Notes under the pieces: generated by a model | What the model was told of the DNA's origin: nothing | The model's input: only the letters and a program-made list of their open reading frames with translations | Databases searched by the model: none | Shown here: positions 35,807 to 45,040 of the stretch, piece after piece | Numbering within the stretch: position 1 is the first letter of the stretch | How the letters are laid out: every line of letters begins with the position of its first letter | NCBI GenBank assembly: GCA_965212085.1 | Contig: OZ243042.1 | Location: 2,604,001 to 2,668,000 of the forward strand | Length of the DNA stretch: 64,000 nt | Direction of reading: 5' to 3' | Origin: JAHRAW01 sp965212085 | GTDB lineage: Bacteria > Pseudomonadota > Gammaproteobacteria > Arenicellales > Poriferihabitantaceae | Position numbers and translations under genes: made by a program

Positions 35807-36613
35807 TCATGCCGCCGCCCATTCAAGAATCGCCGCGACTATGGATTCATCGGTGGGTTGTTTCGCCGCGCGGATTTCTCCGGCGAGGCCCGCCGCCCGG
35901 CAGTACTCCGCCACCCGTTCGCCGTAGGCAAAAACCGGCGTTGCCTCCAGCAACTCGCGGTTGCGCGGCCCGATCAACACAAGGAGCGCGTCCAGCACCG
36001 CCGCGCTGCCGATCACCACCAGGTGGATTTCGTTTTTGCGCCAGCGTTCCAGCAACGGCGCAACCGGCGCAACCGATGAGGAGGCGACCCGGCGGCGGTA
36101 ACTTTCCACGCAACGAACCGTGGCGCCCCGCGACTTCAATACCTCCTTGATCAGGTCGCGGCCCGACTGCCCCCGGAAGATCAGGATGTTTTTGCCGGCG
36201 GCCTCGAAGCCGCGCAGTTCTTCCAGCAGGCCCTCGCTGTCAATCCGCGCGCCGGGAACGAAGTCCACATGGATAGCGGATTGCGCGCACTGCGCCGCCG
36301 TTTTCGGCCCCACCGCCGCGACCCGCGTCTCATAAGGGATTTGCAATCCGTGTTGCCGAAGCGCTTCGCTGACGCCGCGCACCGCGTGGACGCTGACGAA
36401 GATTATCAGGTCCACCCCTTCAAGCCGCCGCAACGCCGAGCGCAACGCGCCGTCATCGTCCGGCGGCGTGATCTCGATCACCGGAAAAGCAATGGCCTCG
36501 CCGCCGTGTTTTTCGATGAGCGCGCACAGGGCATCCGCCCGGCCAACGGGGCGGGTGACCAGCGCCCCGATTCCCCGCAGTTGGAGCACGGGTGGTCGCG
36601 GATTACTTTCCAT
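35807..36613 (-). CDS. hemD: Uroporphyrinogen-III synthase
   Basis: Closes hydroxymethylbilane to uroporphyrinogen III. 268 residues with the two-lobed HemD features: VTRPVGRADALCALIEKHGG at the start, VSVHAVRGVSEAL, AVGPKTAAQC and the late FAYGERVAEYCRAAG. The family diverges strongly, so identity rests on these motifs plus position between hemC and hemX. Its start overlaps the hemC end by 11 bp. Confidence 0.92.
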   Translation of the reverse strand: MESNPRPPVLQLRGIGALVTRPVGRADALCALIEKHGGEAIAFPVIEITPPDDDGALRSALRRLEGVDLIIFVSVHAVRGVSEALRQHGLQIPYETRVAAVGPKTAAQCAQSAIHVDFVPGARIDSEGLLEELRGFEAAGKNILIFRGQSGRDLIKEVLKSRGATVRCVESYRRRVASSSVAPVAPLLERWRKNEIHLVVIGSAAVLDALLVLIGPRNRELLEATPVFAYGERVAEYCRAAGLAGEIRAAKQPTDESIVAAILEWAAA

Positions 36614-37541
36614 AAACGCCGGCGAGAATTTCCCCGGCCCCCCGGGCCAGCAAATCATCGGCGACCGCGCAGCCGACCCGCACGGCCTCGGCGCGCGCGC
36701 CGGTTTTTTCGCTCGCCAGGAGTGTTGAGCCGTCCGGGCTGCCGACCATGGCGCGCACGTTGATTCGCGCGTCGCGCAGTTCCGCATAAACCGCCAGCGG
36801 CACTTGGCAGCCGCCCCCCAGGCGTTCATTGGCGGCGCGTTCCGCGCTCACGCGCAGGGCCGTGTCGTCGTGATTGAGGGGGCGCAGCAACTCGCGCACA
36901 CCGGCGTCGTCGGCCCGGCATTCGACGCCGATGGCGCCTTGCCCCACCGCCGGCAGGCAGATTTCCGCGGCCAGGTACCCGGCGATGCGGTGTTCCAGTC
37001 GCAGCCGTTTGAGGCCGGCGGCGGCCAGCACGATGGCGTCGAATTCTCCCCGGTCGAGTTTGGCGAGGCGCGTGTTGACGTTGCCGCGCAGGTTGGCAAA
37101 CCGCAGGTGCGGGAAGCGCGCCCGCAGTTGGCATTGCCGCCGCAGGCTGCAGGTTCCGACCAGCGCGTCTTTGGGCAGTTGCTCCAGGGCGTTGAAGCGG
37201 TTGCAGACCAGCACGTCTCGCGGGTCCTCCCGCCGGCAGATGGCGGCGATGACGAGGCCGTTGGGCAGGGTAACCGTGACGTCCTTCATCGAATGCACCG
37301 CCACATCCGCCTCGCCCCGCAGCAACGCCTGCTCCAGTTCTTTGAGAAACAACCCCTTGCCGCCGGCCACGGACAGCGGCGCGTCCAGGGTTTTGTCGCC
37401 TTCCGAGACCATTTCCAGCAACGCCACGTCAAGGCACTTGTCCGGGTCCGGGTTCCGGCCATCCAGCAAGCGCGTGCGCACGTAGTTCGCCTGCCACAGG
37501 GCGAGGGGGCTTTTTCGGGTGGCGATCCGGATGGTGGGCAT
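36603..37541 (-). CDS. hemC: Porphobilinogen deaminase (hydroxymethylbilane synthase)
   Basis: Joins four porphobilinogen molecules into hydroxymethylbilane. 312 residues; IRIATRKSPLALWQANYV at the start, VHSMKDV in the active site, GTCSLRRQCQL, LRGNVNTRLAKL, and the cofactor-carrying Cys in RLGGGCQVP. First gene of the leftward heme operon. The gap to the SPOR gene holds a 17-18-bp GGAGGCAGGCGG-type repeat (about 37548-37615). Confidence 0.97.
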   Translation of the reverse strand: MPTIRIATRKSPLALWQANYVRTRLLDGRNPDPDKCLDVALLEMVSEGDKTLDAPLSVAGGKGLFLKELEQALLRGEADVAVHSMKDVTVTLPNGLVIAAICRREDPRDVLVCNRFNALEQLPKDALVGTCSLRRQCQLRARFPHLRFANLRGNVNTRLAKLDRGEFDAIVLAAAGLKRLRLEHRIAGYLAAEICLPAVGQGAIGVECRADDAGVRELLRPLNHDDTALRVSAERAANERLGGGCQVPLAVYAELRDARINVRAMVGSPDGSTLLASEKTGARAEAVRVGCAVADDLLARGAGEILAGVYGK

Positions 37542-37547
37542 TTGTTC

Positions 37548-37615
37548 CGGGCGGGCGGCGGGCGGTTTTTAGGGAGGCAGGCGGTTTCGGGGAGGCAGGC
37601 GGCTTCGGGGAGACC
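37548..37615. repeat. Imperfect ~17-bp minisatellite (GGGAGGCAGGCGGTTT-type) x3-4
   Basis: Three to four imperfect copies between hemC and the SPOR gene. They lie in the probable hemC promoter/leader region. Confidence 0.8.
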
Positions 37616-37629
37616 CCGGCGATCCGCCG

Positions 37630-38289
37630 CTAACCGGCCTTGGACACCTTGAGGCGCAACGCCTTGATGCCGGCCTGACTGAGCTGCTGCTCCGCCTTCC
37701 GCATCTCCGCGTAGGTCGGAAACGGGCCGAGGCGCACCCGGTAGAAATCGCCCCGCCCCTGAATGCTGACCTTCTGTATGGCCGACACCATGCCGTTCAG
37801 GGCCAGGGTCGCCTTGAGCCGGTCGGCCTCGGCACGGCGCCGGTAGGAAGCGGCTTGCAGCATGTACGAACCGCCGTCCGCCGCCGGGACGCTTGGGGTG
37901 CCGCTTCCGTTGGGTTGTTTTTGCGCGCCATCATCGGAAGCGGCGGAAGCGCCGGAAGCGGTGTCGGGCGCGGGTGGCACCATCACTTCCATTTCCGGCA
38001 GCACGGTGAAAAAATCGAACGGCGTGGATGGCCGTGCCGACTGCGATGACGTGGCCGGCGAGCGCTCGGCGTTTGGTTCATCGCCGCCGGGCGGCGGTTG
38101 GCGGACGCTTTCAATCATCCGGCGAATTCCGGCGCCGATGCCGTTGTCGGCGGTTTGCGTACCCTGCCACAGGATGGTGGCGAGGGCGCCGATGAGCATG
38201 CCGGCCAGCAACAACGCGACCCCCGCCAGACCGCCGCCGGGCTTGCCGGGCCTGGATTTAGCGGGGGATTTGCGGCGGGCTTGTGCCAT
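37630..38289 (-). CDS. SPOR-domain cell-division-type protein
   Basis: 219 residues: basic cytoplasmic tail, one membrane helix (GLAGVALLLAGMLIGALATIL), a Pro/Ser-rich periplasmic linker, and a C-terminal SPOR domain (SYMLQAASYRRRAEADRLKA...FYRVRLGPFPTYAEMRKAEQQL) that binds denuded peptidoglycan at the septum. The plan is FtsN-like. It lies directly downstream of argS, a common pairing in beta- and gammaproteobacteria. Confidence 0.9.
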   Translation of the reverse strand: MAQARRKSPAKSRPGKPGGGLAGVALLLAGMLIGALATILWQGTQTADNGIGAGIRRMIESVRQPPPGGDEPNAERSPATSSQSARPSTPFDFFTVLPEMEVMVPPAPDTASGASAASDDGAQKQPNGSGTPSVPAADGGSYMLQAASYRRRAEADRLKATLALNGMVSAIQKVSIQGRGDFYRVRLGPFPTYAEMRKAEQQLSQAGIKALRLKVSKAG

Positions 38290-38320
38290 TATCTGGTTAC
38301 CGTATCAACGCTACTCAGCG

Positions 38321-40093
38321 CTACATTTTGGCCGGCGCACCGACCCCGAGCAAACCCAGCCCGTTGGCGATCACCTGGCGGGTGGCGTCAATCAACCCCA
38401 GCCTTGCCCGGCGCAGACCGGCTTCGCTGGACAGGAACGGATGGGCGTTGTAGTAGGCGTGAAAATCGTTGGCCAGGTCGCGCAGGTAGTAGGCCAGCAG
38501 GTGCGGCTCAAACCCCACCGCCGCCGCCTCAACCACTTCGGGAAAGCGCGAAAGCGTCCGCATCAACTCAAACTCCCCCGGCTCCACCAGCAGCGCATAA
38601 TCGGGCGCGGCTTCATCAACATCCGGCGCCGGGATATTTTTTTCCGGCAGTTGCCGGAACACGCTGCAAATGCGGGCATGAGCATACTGGATATAATAAA
38701 CCGGATTGTCGGCGGATTGCGCCTTGGCGAGGTCGAGATCGAAATCCAAATGCTGGTCGTTTTTGCGCGACACGTAAAAAAACCGCGCCGCGTCAACGCC
38801 GACTTCCTCGCGCAACTCCCGCAAGGTGACAAACTCGCCGGCGCGGGTGGACATCCGAACTTTTTGCCCGCCACGGTAGAGCGCGGCGAACTGCACCAGC
38901 CGCACCTGCAAGCGCTCGCGCGCGAAGCCGAGGGCCTCAAAGGACGCCTTGATGCGCCCGGCGTAGCCGTGATGGTCGGCGCCAAACACGTTGAGGATGA
39001 GGTCGAACCCGCGCTCGCCCTTGTTGAAATGATAGGCGATGTCCGAGGCGAAATAGGTGTGGGTGCCGTTGGCGCGCAGCACCGCGCGGTCTTTTCCATC
39101 GCCGAACTCGCTGGCCTTGAACCAGGTTGCGCGGTCTTTTTTATAGGTGTGGCCGTGGTCCGCGAGGGTCGCGAGGGCGCGCTCGATGTCGCCGCCTTCC
39201 AGCAGGGCGCGTTCCGAGAACCAGTTGTCGAAGCGCACGCCGAACTCCAGCAGGTCGTTGCGGATATGCTCTACGAGGGTGGCGCATCCGTGGTCAAACA
39301 CGGTTCGGTAGGCGGCCTGTCCCAGGGCGGTTTTGCAGCGGTCAATGAGCGCGTCAATGCGCGCCTCGGCGTCTTCGGGCAGATCCGCGAACAACCCGGC
39401 GGCATCGGCCCGCAAGGCATCGCCATGCTCACGGTGCAGGCCGGCGGCGAGATCCCAAACGTAGTCACCCCGGTAGCCGTTGGACGGAAACCCGGCCTCG
39501 GTCGTTTCGCCGCATAACTCAAGGTAACGCAACCACACGCTCAACGCCAGAATGTCCATCTGCCGCCCGGCGTCGTTGACGTAGTATTCGCGCCGCACCT
39601 CAAACCCCGCCGCGCCCAACAACCGGGCCACGGCGTCGCCGTAAGCCGCGCCGCGGCCGTGTCCGACGTGCAGCGGGCCGGTGGGATTGGCCGAGACGAA
39701 CTCCACCAGGGCCTTGCGCCCGGCGCCGGGGCTATCGCCGGTGCCATCGCCGGTGCCGCAGCCATATTTCTCACCGGCCTCCCGAACCTCGCCGATGACC
39801 GCGCGAAAGGCGGCCCGGGACAGGAAAAAATTGATGAAACCGGGACCGGCGATTTCGGTTTTCTCCAGCCACTCCGAAGCCGGCAACGCCTTGATCAGTT
39901 CCCCGGCCAACGCCCGCGGCTCGCCCCCGGCTTGCTTGGCCAGCACCATCGCCAGGTTGGAAGCGAAATCGCCTTGTCGCGGATTGCGCGGACGCTCAAT
40001 GTGAACGCGCTCCTCGGCGCCTTCCCCCAGCGCTCCCTGCCGGCAAAGTTCACCGACTGCCTGGGTCAGCAGGTGCTTCAAGTGTTGCTTCAT
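38321..40093 (-). CDS. argS: Arginyl-tRNA synthetase
   Basis: Charges tRNA-Arg. 590 residues. The HIGH motif is HVGHGRG in ANPTGPLHVGHGRGAAYGD and the KMSKS counterpart VRMSTRAGEFVTL. The N-terminal Add1 domain and the C-terminal anticodon domain ending in LGVGAPAKM are present. A short slipped repeat gives GTGDGTGDSPG near residue 115. Leads the argS-SPOR pair. Confidence 0.96.
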   Translation of the reverse strand: MKQHLKHLLTQAVGELCRQGALGEGAEERVHIERPRNPRQGDFASNLAMVLAKQAGGEPRALAGELIKALPASEWLEKTEIAGPGFINFFLSRAAFRAVIGEVREAGEKYGCGTGDGTGDSPGAGRKALVEFVSANPTGPLHVGHGRGAAYGDAVARLLGAAGFEVRREYYVNDAGRQMDILALSVWLRYLELCGETTEAGFPSNGYRGDYVWDLAAGLHREHGDALRADAAGLFADLPEDAEARIDALIDRCKTALGQAAYRTVFDHGCATLVEHIRNDLLEFGVRFDNWFSERALLEGGDIERALATLADHGHTYKKDRATWFKASEFGDGKDRAVLRANGTHTYFASDIAYHFNKGERGFDLILNVFGADHHGYAGRIKASFEALGFARERLQVRLVQFAALYRGGQKVRMSTRAGEFVTLRELREEVGVDAARFFYVSRKNDQHLDFDLDLAKAQSADNPVYYIQYAHARICSVFRQLPEKNIPAPDVDEAAPDYALLVEPGEFELMRTLSRFPEVVEAAAVGFEPHLLAYYLRDLANDFHAYYNAHPFLSSEAGLRRARLGLIDATRQVIANGLGLLGVGAPAKM

Positions 40094-40225
40094 TGGCGGG
40101 TTGTTTTGGGTGGAATAGCGGGGATCGGGAGGGCGATTTTACCCTATTCGTACTATCAGCGGTTTGCGCCCCGGTTGGCCACCGGATCCTTTCACTCCAA
40201 GTGGAAATCCCCCCAAATCTAATTG

Positions 40226-40242
40226 CGAATCATTATTATTCG
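40226..40242 (+). promoter_or_regulatory. Fur-box-like palindrome upstream of fbpA
   Basis: CGAATCATTATTATTCG is nearly a perfect palindrome and matches the Fur core ATCATTAT in an AT-rich island inside GC-rich DNA, 50 bp before the fbpA start. It should repress fbpABC when iron is plentiful. Confidence 0.75.
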
Positions 40243-40291
40243 TGTTAGCATCCGCGTCCCTGTTGGCCATCCCAATGACCGGAGACCAAAA

Positions 40292-41344
40292 ATGATCCGC
40301 CTGCCACGAAGATTGCTCATCGGTCTGCTGCTGTCGTGCGCCTTGCCCCTCAACATCGTGGGTGTCGTGGGTGCCGTGGCCGGGGAAGTCAACGTTTATT
40401 CCTACCGCAAACCGCAGTTGATTCAGCCGATGTTTGACGCCTTCACCGCCGCTACCGGCATCACGGTCAACGCTGTGTTCGCCAAAAAAGGCATGCTGGA
40501 GCGGCTGCGCAACGAAGGCGCCAACAGTCCCGCCGACCTGGTGTTCACGGTGGACATCGGGCGGCTGTCGGACATCAAGAACGCGGGGCTGACCCAGGCG
40601 GCGGTCTCCGAGGCGATCAACCGCAACATTCCCGCTACGGTGCGCGACCCGGCCAATCACTGGTTCGGGCTGACCGCGCGGGCGCGAATTCTGGTGACCG
40701 CAAAGGGGCGGGTTGCGCGCGGTGCGATTACCCGCTACGAGGATCTCGCCGCTCCGAAATGGAAGGGCCGGGTTTGCTCGCGTTCCGGGAAGCACGCCTA
40801 TAACGTCGCGCTGACCGCCTCGATGATTCACCGCCACGGCGCCGCCGCCGCGCAACAATGGCTGGCCGCGGTCAAGGCGAATCTGGCGCGCACGCCTCAG
40901 GGCAACGACCGCTCCCAGGTCAAGGCGGTCGCCGAGGGCGCGTGCGACGTCGCCGTGATCAATCATTATTATATGTACCAGATGGCGAACAACGCCGCGC
41001 AAAAAGCGTGGGCGGACGCGGTGGACGTGGTGTTTCCCAATCAGGGTCAGGACGAGAACGGAGACGACCGGGGCGTCCATCTGAACATCAGCGGCATGGC
41101 CATGACCAAACACGCCCCCAACCGCGACAACGCGCTCAAGTTGATGGAGTTTCTGGCCGGTGATGGGGCGCAGAAAATGTACGCCGAGGTCAACGGCGAG
41201 TATCCGGTGAACGAAAACATCGGCACCGGTGCTTACCTGAAATCCCTCGGCGACTTCAAGCGCGACACCGTGGCCCTGTCGCTGGTGGCGGCCAACCGCG
41301 CCGAGGCTGCGAAGATGGCCGACCGCGTCGGTTACAACGATTGA
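40292..41344 (+). CDS. fbpA: Ferric iron ABC transporter, periplasmic binding protein
   Basis: 350 residues. A signal peptide (RLLIGLLLSCALPLNIVGVVGAVAG) precedes VNVYSYRKPQLIQPMFDAF, the start of the FbpA/FutA fold. Two adjacent tyrosines in NHYYMYQM supply the iron-binding pair, and FPNQ and HLNISGMAMTKHAPN are further family blocks. It carries Fe3+ across the periplasm to FbpB/C. ATG 40292 has a good GGAG; the Fur box sits upstream. Confidence 0.94.
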   Translation: MIRLPRRLLIGLLLSCALPLNIVGVVGAVAGEVNVYSYRKPQLIQPMFDAFTAATGITVNAVFAKKGMLERLRNEGANSPADLVFTVDIGRLSDIKNAGLTQAAVSEAINRNIPATVRDPANHWFGLTARARILVTAKGRVARGAITRYEDLAAPKWKGRVCSRSGKHAYNVALTASMIHRHGAAAAQQWLAAVKANLARTPQGNDRSQVKAVAEGACDVAVINHYYMYQMANNAAQKAWADAVDVVFPNQGQDENGDDRGVHLNISGMAMTKHAPNRDNALKLMEFLAGDGAQKMYAEVNGEYPVNENIGTGAYLKSLGDFKRDTVALSLVAANRAEAAKMADRVGYND

Positions 41345-41346
41345 CG

Positions 41347-41367
41347 ATTGACCATTGACCATTGACC
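41347..41367 (+). repeat. 7-bp tandem repeat (ATTGACC) x3
   Basis: Three perfect units between the fbpA stop and the fbpB start. An in-frame TTG within them could serve as an earlier fbpB start, but lacks support. Confidence 0.9.
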
Positions 41368-41387
41368 AACCAAGCAACCCGCGCGCG

Positions 41388-43151
41388 ATGAACCCCGAAG
41401 CGGCCAACCCCAACCGGCGGCAAAAACTGCGCGGCGCTTCCGGGCCGAATGTGCCGAATGTGCTGAATGCGCTGAGTAATGCCGACCCGTGGCGGGCCGG
41501 CGCTTTTACGGTGGCGGTGCTGACCGTGCTGCCGGTTTTCGCGATCCTGATGCTGGCGTTTTTTCCGAGCGAGAACATCTGGCCGCACCTCATCAGCACC
41601 ACGTTACCGAAGTACATCGGCAACACGCTGTTGTTGATGTGCGGCGTCGGCGTCTCGGTGTTGATTACCGGCGTCGCCACCGCGCACCTCATCACCGCCT
41701 ACGAGTTCCCGCTGCGAAAGCCGCTGGAATGGCTGCTGCTGCTGCCGCTGGCGGTGCCGGCCTACGTGATCGCCTATCTGTACACCGACCTGCTGGAGTT
41801 CGCCGGGCCGCTGCAGAGCGCGTTGCGCGCGTTGTTCGGCTGGAAACTGGCGGGCGATTACTGGTTCCCCGAAGTCCGCAGCATTTGGGGCGCGATCATG
41901 CTGATGGGGCTGGTGCTATACCCCTACGTGTACCTGATGGCGCGCGCCTCGTTTCTTGAGCAGTCGGGTTATTTGCTCGACGTCAGCCGGCTGATGGGGC
42001 GCGGCCCGGTCAAAACTTTCTTCTACGTGTCGCTGCCCATCGCGCGCCCCGCCATCGCCGTGGGCGTGGCGCTGGCGCTCATGGAAACCTTGAACGACTT
42101 CGGCACCGTGGATTTTTTCGCGGTGCAAACCCTGACCGCCGGCTTGTACGACGTGTGGCTCAACATGGACAACCTCGGCGGCGCCGCGCAAATCGCCGCC
42201 ATCATGCTGACCTTCGTCATCCTGCTCATCTCCCTCGAATACATTGGCCGGCGGGGCCGCCGGTTCTACCAAAGCGCCGGGCATCTCAAAGGCAAGCCCC
42301 GGCAGACCTTGACCGGCAAGGCCCGGTGGCTCGCGTTATGGTTGTGCGCGCTGCCGGTATTGTTCGGGTTTTTCATTCCCGCCGGGTTGCTGCTCAACCA
42401 CGCCATCGCCCATTTTGAAACCTCGTGGAGCGGCCAGTTCCGGGTCTATGCGTTCAACAGCCTGTGGGTGTCGGGCATCGCCTCGCTGGTGTGCGTCGCG
42501 CTGGCGGTGGTGGTGGGTTACGCCCGGCGGCTGCACCGCTCGCCGGCGGTGGCGGTGGCCGCCCGCGTCGCCTCGCTGGGTTACGCGGTGCCCGGCGCGG
42601 TGCTGGCGGTGGGGGTGATCATTCCGTTCGCGGCCTTCGACAACGCCGTGGATGCGTTTTTCCGCGCGCGCTTCGGCATGGAGACCGGCCTGTTGTTGAG
42701 CGGCACGAGTTTTGCCATCATCTTCACCTGCGTAATCCGTTTCCTCGCGGTCTCCATCGGCTCGGTGGAATCGAGCTTCGGCAAAATCCCCCGCTCCATG
42801 GACATGGCCGCGCGAACGTTGGGGCACGGCGCGCTGCAAACCCTGCGGCGGTTTCACCTGCCGCTGATTAAAAGCGGCGCGCTAACCGCGGCGTTGATCG
42901 TGTTCGTGGACTGCATGAAAGAGTTGCCCGCGACCTTGATCCTGCGGCCGTTCAATTTTGAAACCCTGGCGACCCACGTGTATCACTTCGCCTCCGACGA
43001 GATGATCGAGCACAGCGCCCTCGGCGCATTGTTCATCGTCCTCGCCGGCCTGCTGCCCATCATCATTTTGAGCCGCACCATCTCCACCGACCACGCCGAC
43101 GCCACCGACCACGCCGACCGTGCGCTGGAAGACCGGCATCCCTTTGCGTAG
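41388..43151 (+). CDS. fbpB: Ferric iron ABC transporter permease (two fused permease domains)
   Basis: About 587 residues with roughly twelve membrane helices in two homologous halves. Each half has an EAA-type coupling loop: DVSRLMGRGPVKTFFYVSLPIARPAI and DMAARTLGHGALQTLRRFHLPLIKSG. ETLNDFGTVDFFAVQTLTAG is typical of FbpB. ATG 41388 is preferred to the TTG at 41355. The C-terminus carries a slipped DHADATDHAD. It lies between fbpA and fbpC. Confidence 0.93.
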   Translation: MNPEAANPNRRQKLRGASGPNVPNVLNALSNADPWRAGAFTVAVLTVLPVFAILMLAFFPSENIWPHLISTTLPKYIGNTLLLMCGVGVSVLITGVATAHLITAYEFPLRKPLEWLLLLPLAVPAYVIAYLYTDLLEFAGPLQSALRALFGWKLAGDYWFPEVRSIWGAIMLMGLVLYPYVYLMARASFLEQSGYLLDVSRLMGRGPVKTFFYVSLPIARPAIAVGVALALMETLNDFGTVDFFAVQTLTAGLYDVWLNMDNLGGAAQIAAIMLTFVILLISLEYIGRRGRRFYQSAGHLKGKPRQTLTGKARWLALWLCALPVLFGFFIPAGLLLNHAIAHFETSWSGQFRVYAFNSLWVSGIASLVCVALAVVVGYARRLHRSPAVAVAARVASLGYAVPGAVLAVGVIIPFAAFDNAVDAFFRARFGMETGLLLSGTSFAIIFTCVIRFLAVSIGSVESSFGKIPRSMDMAARTLGHGALQTLRRFHLPLIKSGALTAALIVFVDCMKELPATLILRPFNFETLATHVYHFASDEMIEHSALGALFIVLAGLLPIIILSRTISTDHADATDHADRALEDRHPFA

Positions 43152-43183
43152 AATCCACGATCGCACACACTGACAACCGACTC

Positions 43184-44227
43184 ATGCCCGCGCTCCTCGA
43201 AGTCAACAACATCTCCTGCCGGTACGACCGGCGCGCCGCGGTCGTGAACACCTCCTTCCAACTAGAGGAAGGCATGCTCGCCAGCCTGCTCGGCCCGAGC
43301 GGCTGCGGGAAAACCACGGTGCTGCGCGCCATCGCCGGCTTCCGAAAACTAGACGCCGGCAGCATCCACTTGAATGGCCGCTGCATCTCCGGCGTGCGCG
43401 GCAACACGCCTCCGGAACAACGCAACCTGAGCATGGTGTTCCAGGAACACGCCTTGTTTCCCCACCTCACCGTGGAAAAAAATATCGCCGCCGGTCTACA
43501 TTCCCTGGCCGCCGCCGAACGAAAAAAAATCACCCGGGCGATGCTGGAGCGCGTCGGTTTGAGCGGCCTCAGCCGGCGCTATCCCCACCAACTGTCCGGC
43601 GGCCAGCAGCAGCGCGTGGCGCTGGCGAGGGCGCTGGCCCCCAGCCCGCGCCTGCTGCTGATGGACGAACCGTTTTCCAGCCTCGACCTCGACCTGCGGG
43701 AAAAACTGCGCCAGGAAGTCCGCAGCCTGCTCAAGGACATCGGCGCCACCTGCCTGCTGGTAACCCACGATCAACAGGACGCGTTCGCCTTCGGCGAGCG
43801 GGTCGGGGTGATGAAAGACGGCGCCATCGAACAGTGGGACACCGCGTACCGGATGTACCACGAACCCGCCACCCGCTTCGTCGCCAACTTCATCGGCGAA
43901 GGCGTGTTCCTAGACGGCGTGGTTACAAAGAACAACCAAATCAAAACCGAACTCGCCTCCCTGCACGGCTTCGACGACCCCCGCCACCCGCCCGGAACCG
44001 CCGTCCGCGTCCTGATCCGCCCCGACGACATCATCCACGACGACGACAGCCCGCGCGCCGCCAAAATCAAAAAACGCGCGTTCCGCGGGGAAAACTATTT
44101 ATACACCCTGGCCCTGCCAAGCGGCGCGGAAATTCTTTCGCTGGTGCCGTCACACCACAACCACGCCGTCGGCGAAGACCTCGGGATTAAACTGGAGATT
44201 GATCATTTGGTGGTGTTTGCGGTGTAA
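43184..44227 (+). CDS. fbpC: Ferric iron ABC transporter, ATP-binding protein
   Basis: 347 residues. Walker A GPSGCGKTT, Q-loop MVFQEHALFPHL, signature LSGGQQQR, Walker B LLLMDEPFSSLD and H-loop LLVTHDQQDAF are all intact. A C-terminal TOBE-like regulatory domain follows (FIGEGVFLDGVV... VRVLIRPDDI). It powers iron import by FbpAB; the operon ends here, just before a repeat element. Confidence 0.95.
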   Translation: MPALLEVNNISCRYDRRAAVVNTSFQLEEGMLASLLGPSGCGKTTVLRAIAGFRKLDAGSIHLNGRCISGVRGNTPPEQRNLSMVFQEHALFPHLTVEKNIAAGLHSLAAAERKKITRAMLERVGLSGLSRRYPHQLSGGQQQRVALARALAPSPRLLLMDEPFSSLDLDLREKLRQEVRSLLKDIGATCLLVTHDQQDAFAFGERVGVMKDGAIEQWDTAYRMYHEPATRFVANFIGEGVFLDGVVTKNNQIKTELASLHGFDDPRHPPGTAVRVLIRPDDIIHDDDSPRAAKIKKRAFRGENYLYTLALPSGAEILSLVPSHHNHAVGEDLGIKLEIDHLVVFAV

Positions 44228-44235
44228 GGAAGAGC

Positions 44236-45035
44236 GGGGGCGCGGGGCGCAGGTTTGCGGTGCGCGTGACGCGCTTTTGCGGGGGAGAGACCCCCCGCAC
44301 CCCCCTTTGCGGCGCGGGGAAACTCCTGTTTCCAGCGCCGCGCGCACATCCCTGTGCGCGACAGTCCGGCTAGCGCCGAACCAAAAAAACTGGATTCCCG
44401 AATGCGATGAAACAAACGGTCGCTGGCGCTCCCTATTTTTCTATCGTTCGGGAATGACGGCAGAGGCGTAAGGAAGGGCAAAGGAAGCGGCTGAGCATCG
44501 CCGGGGGCAGGTCGCGACCTGCCCCTGCTACCCACAAATGCGGGTATGACACCGAGGGCGATTTGCACTTTCGCGGGTATGACACCGAGAGCATGGCAAC
44601 AACTCTGTCGTCATTCCCGAGCGTTAGTGTCCGTTGCCGCGTTAGCGGCTTACGGACACTTGGCGCTCTCGGGAATCCAGCGCCACACGACCCACCAACG
44701 GTTTAACCTCTGGATTCCCGAATAGCGATGAAACAAACGGTCGCTAACGCTCCCTATTTTTCTATCGTTCGGGAATGACGGCAGATGTGTAAGGAAGGGC
44801 AAAAGAAGCGGCTATTTATCGCCTTTTTCGCTGTCCGTCCTTACGCCTCTGTGCCGTTCAACCGGCGGCGTAGCCGCTGACTTCGGCGCGCGCACGGACG
44901 CGCGCGGCGGCGCTGAAAACAGGAGTTTTCCCGCGCCGCAAGGGGGGGCTGCGGGGGGGGCTCCCCCCGCAAATGCGCGTCACGCGCCCCGTCCCCGCGT
45001 TAGCGGCACGGACACTTGCGTACTCGGGAATCCAG
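44236..45035. mobile_element. Composite repeat element with inverted H modules at both ends (0.8 kb, no gene)
   Basis: Left border: H module in plus orientation (44236-44375), beginning GCGCGTGACGCGC and including GGGGAAACTCCTGTTTCC. Right border: H module in minus orientation (about 44880-44995). Between them lie CATTCCCGA units (44385-44460 and 44700-44780), the GCAGGTCGCGACCTGC palindrome (44508), a block with GCGGGTATGACACCGAG (44540-44600) and one AGTGTCCG hairpin unit (44615-44690). A final fragment of that unit abuts the maeA stop. The gap between fbpC and maeA is filled by this element. Confidence 0.7.
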
Positions 45036-45040
45036 CCGGC

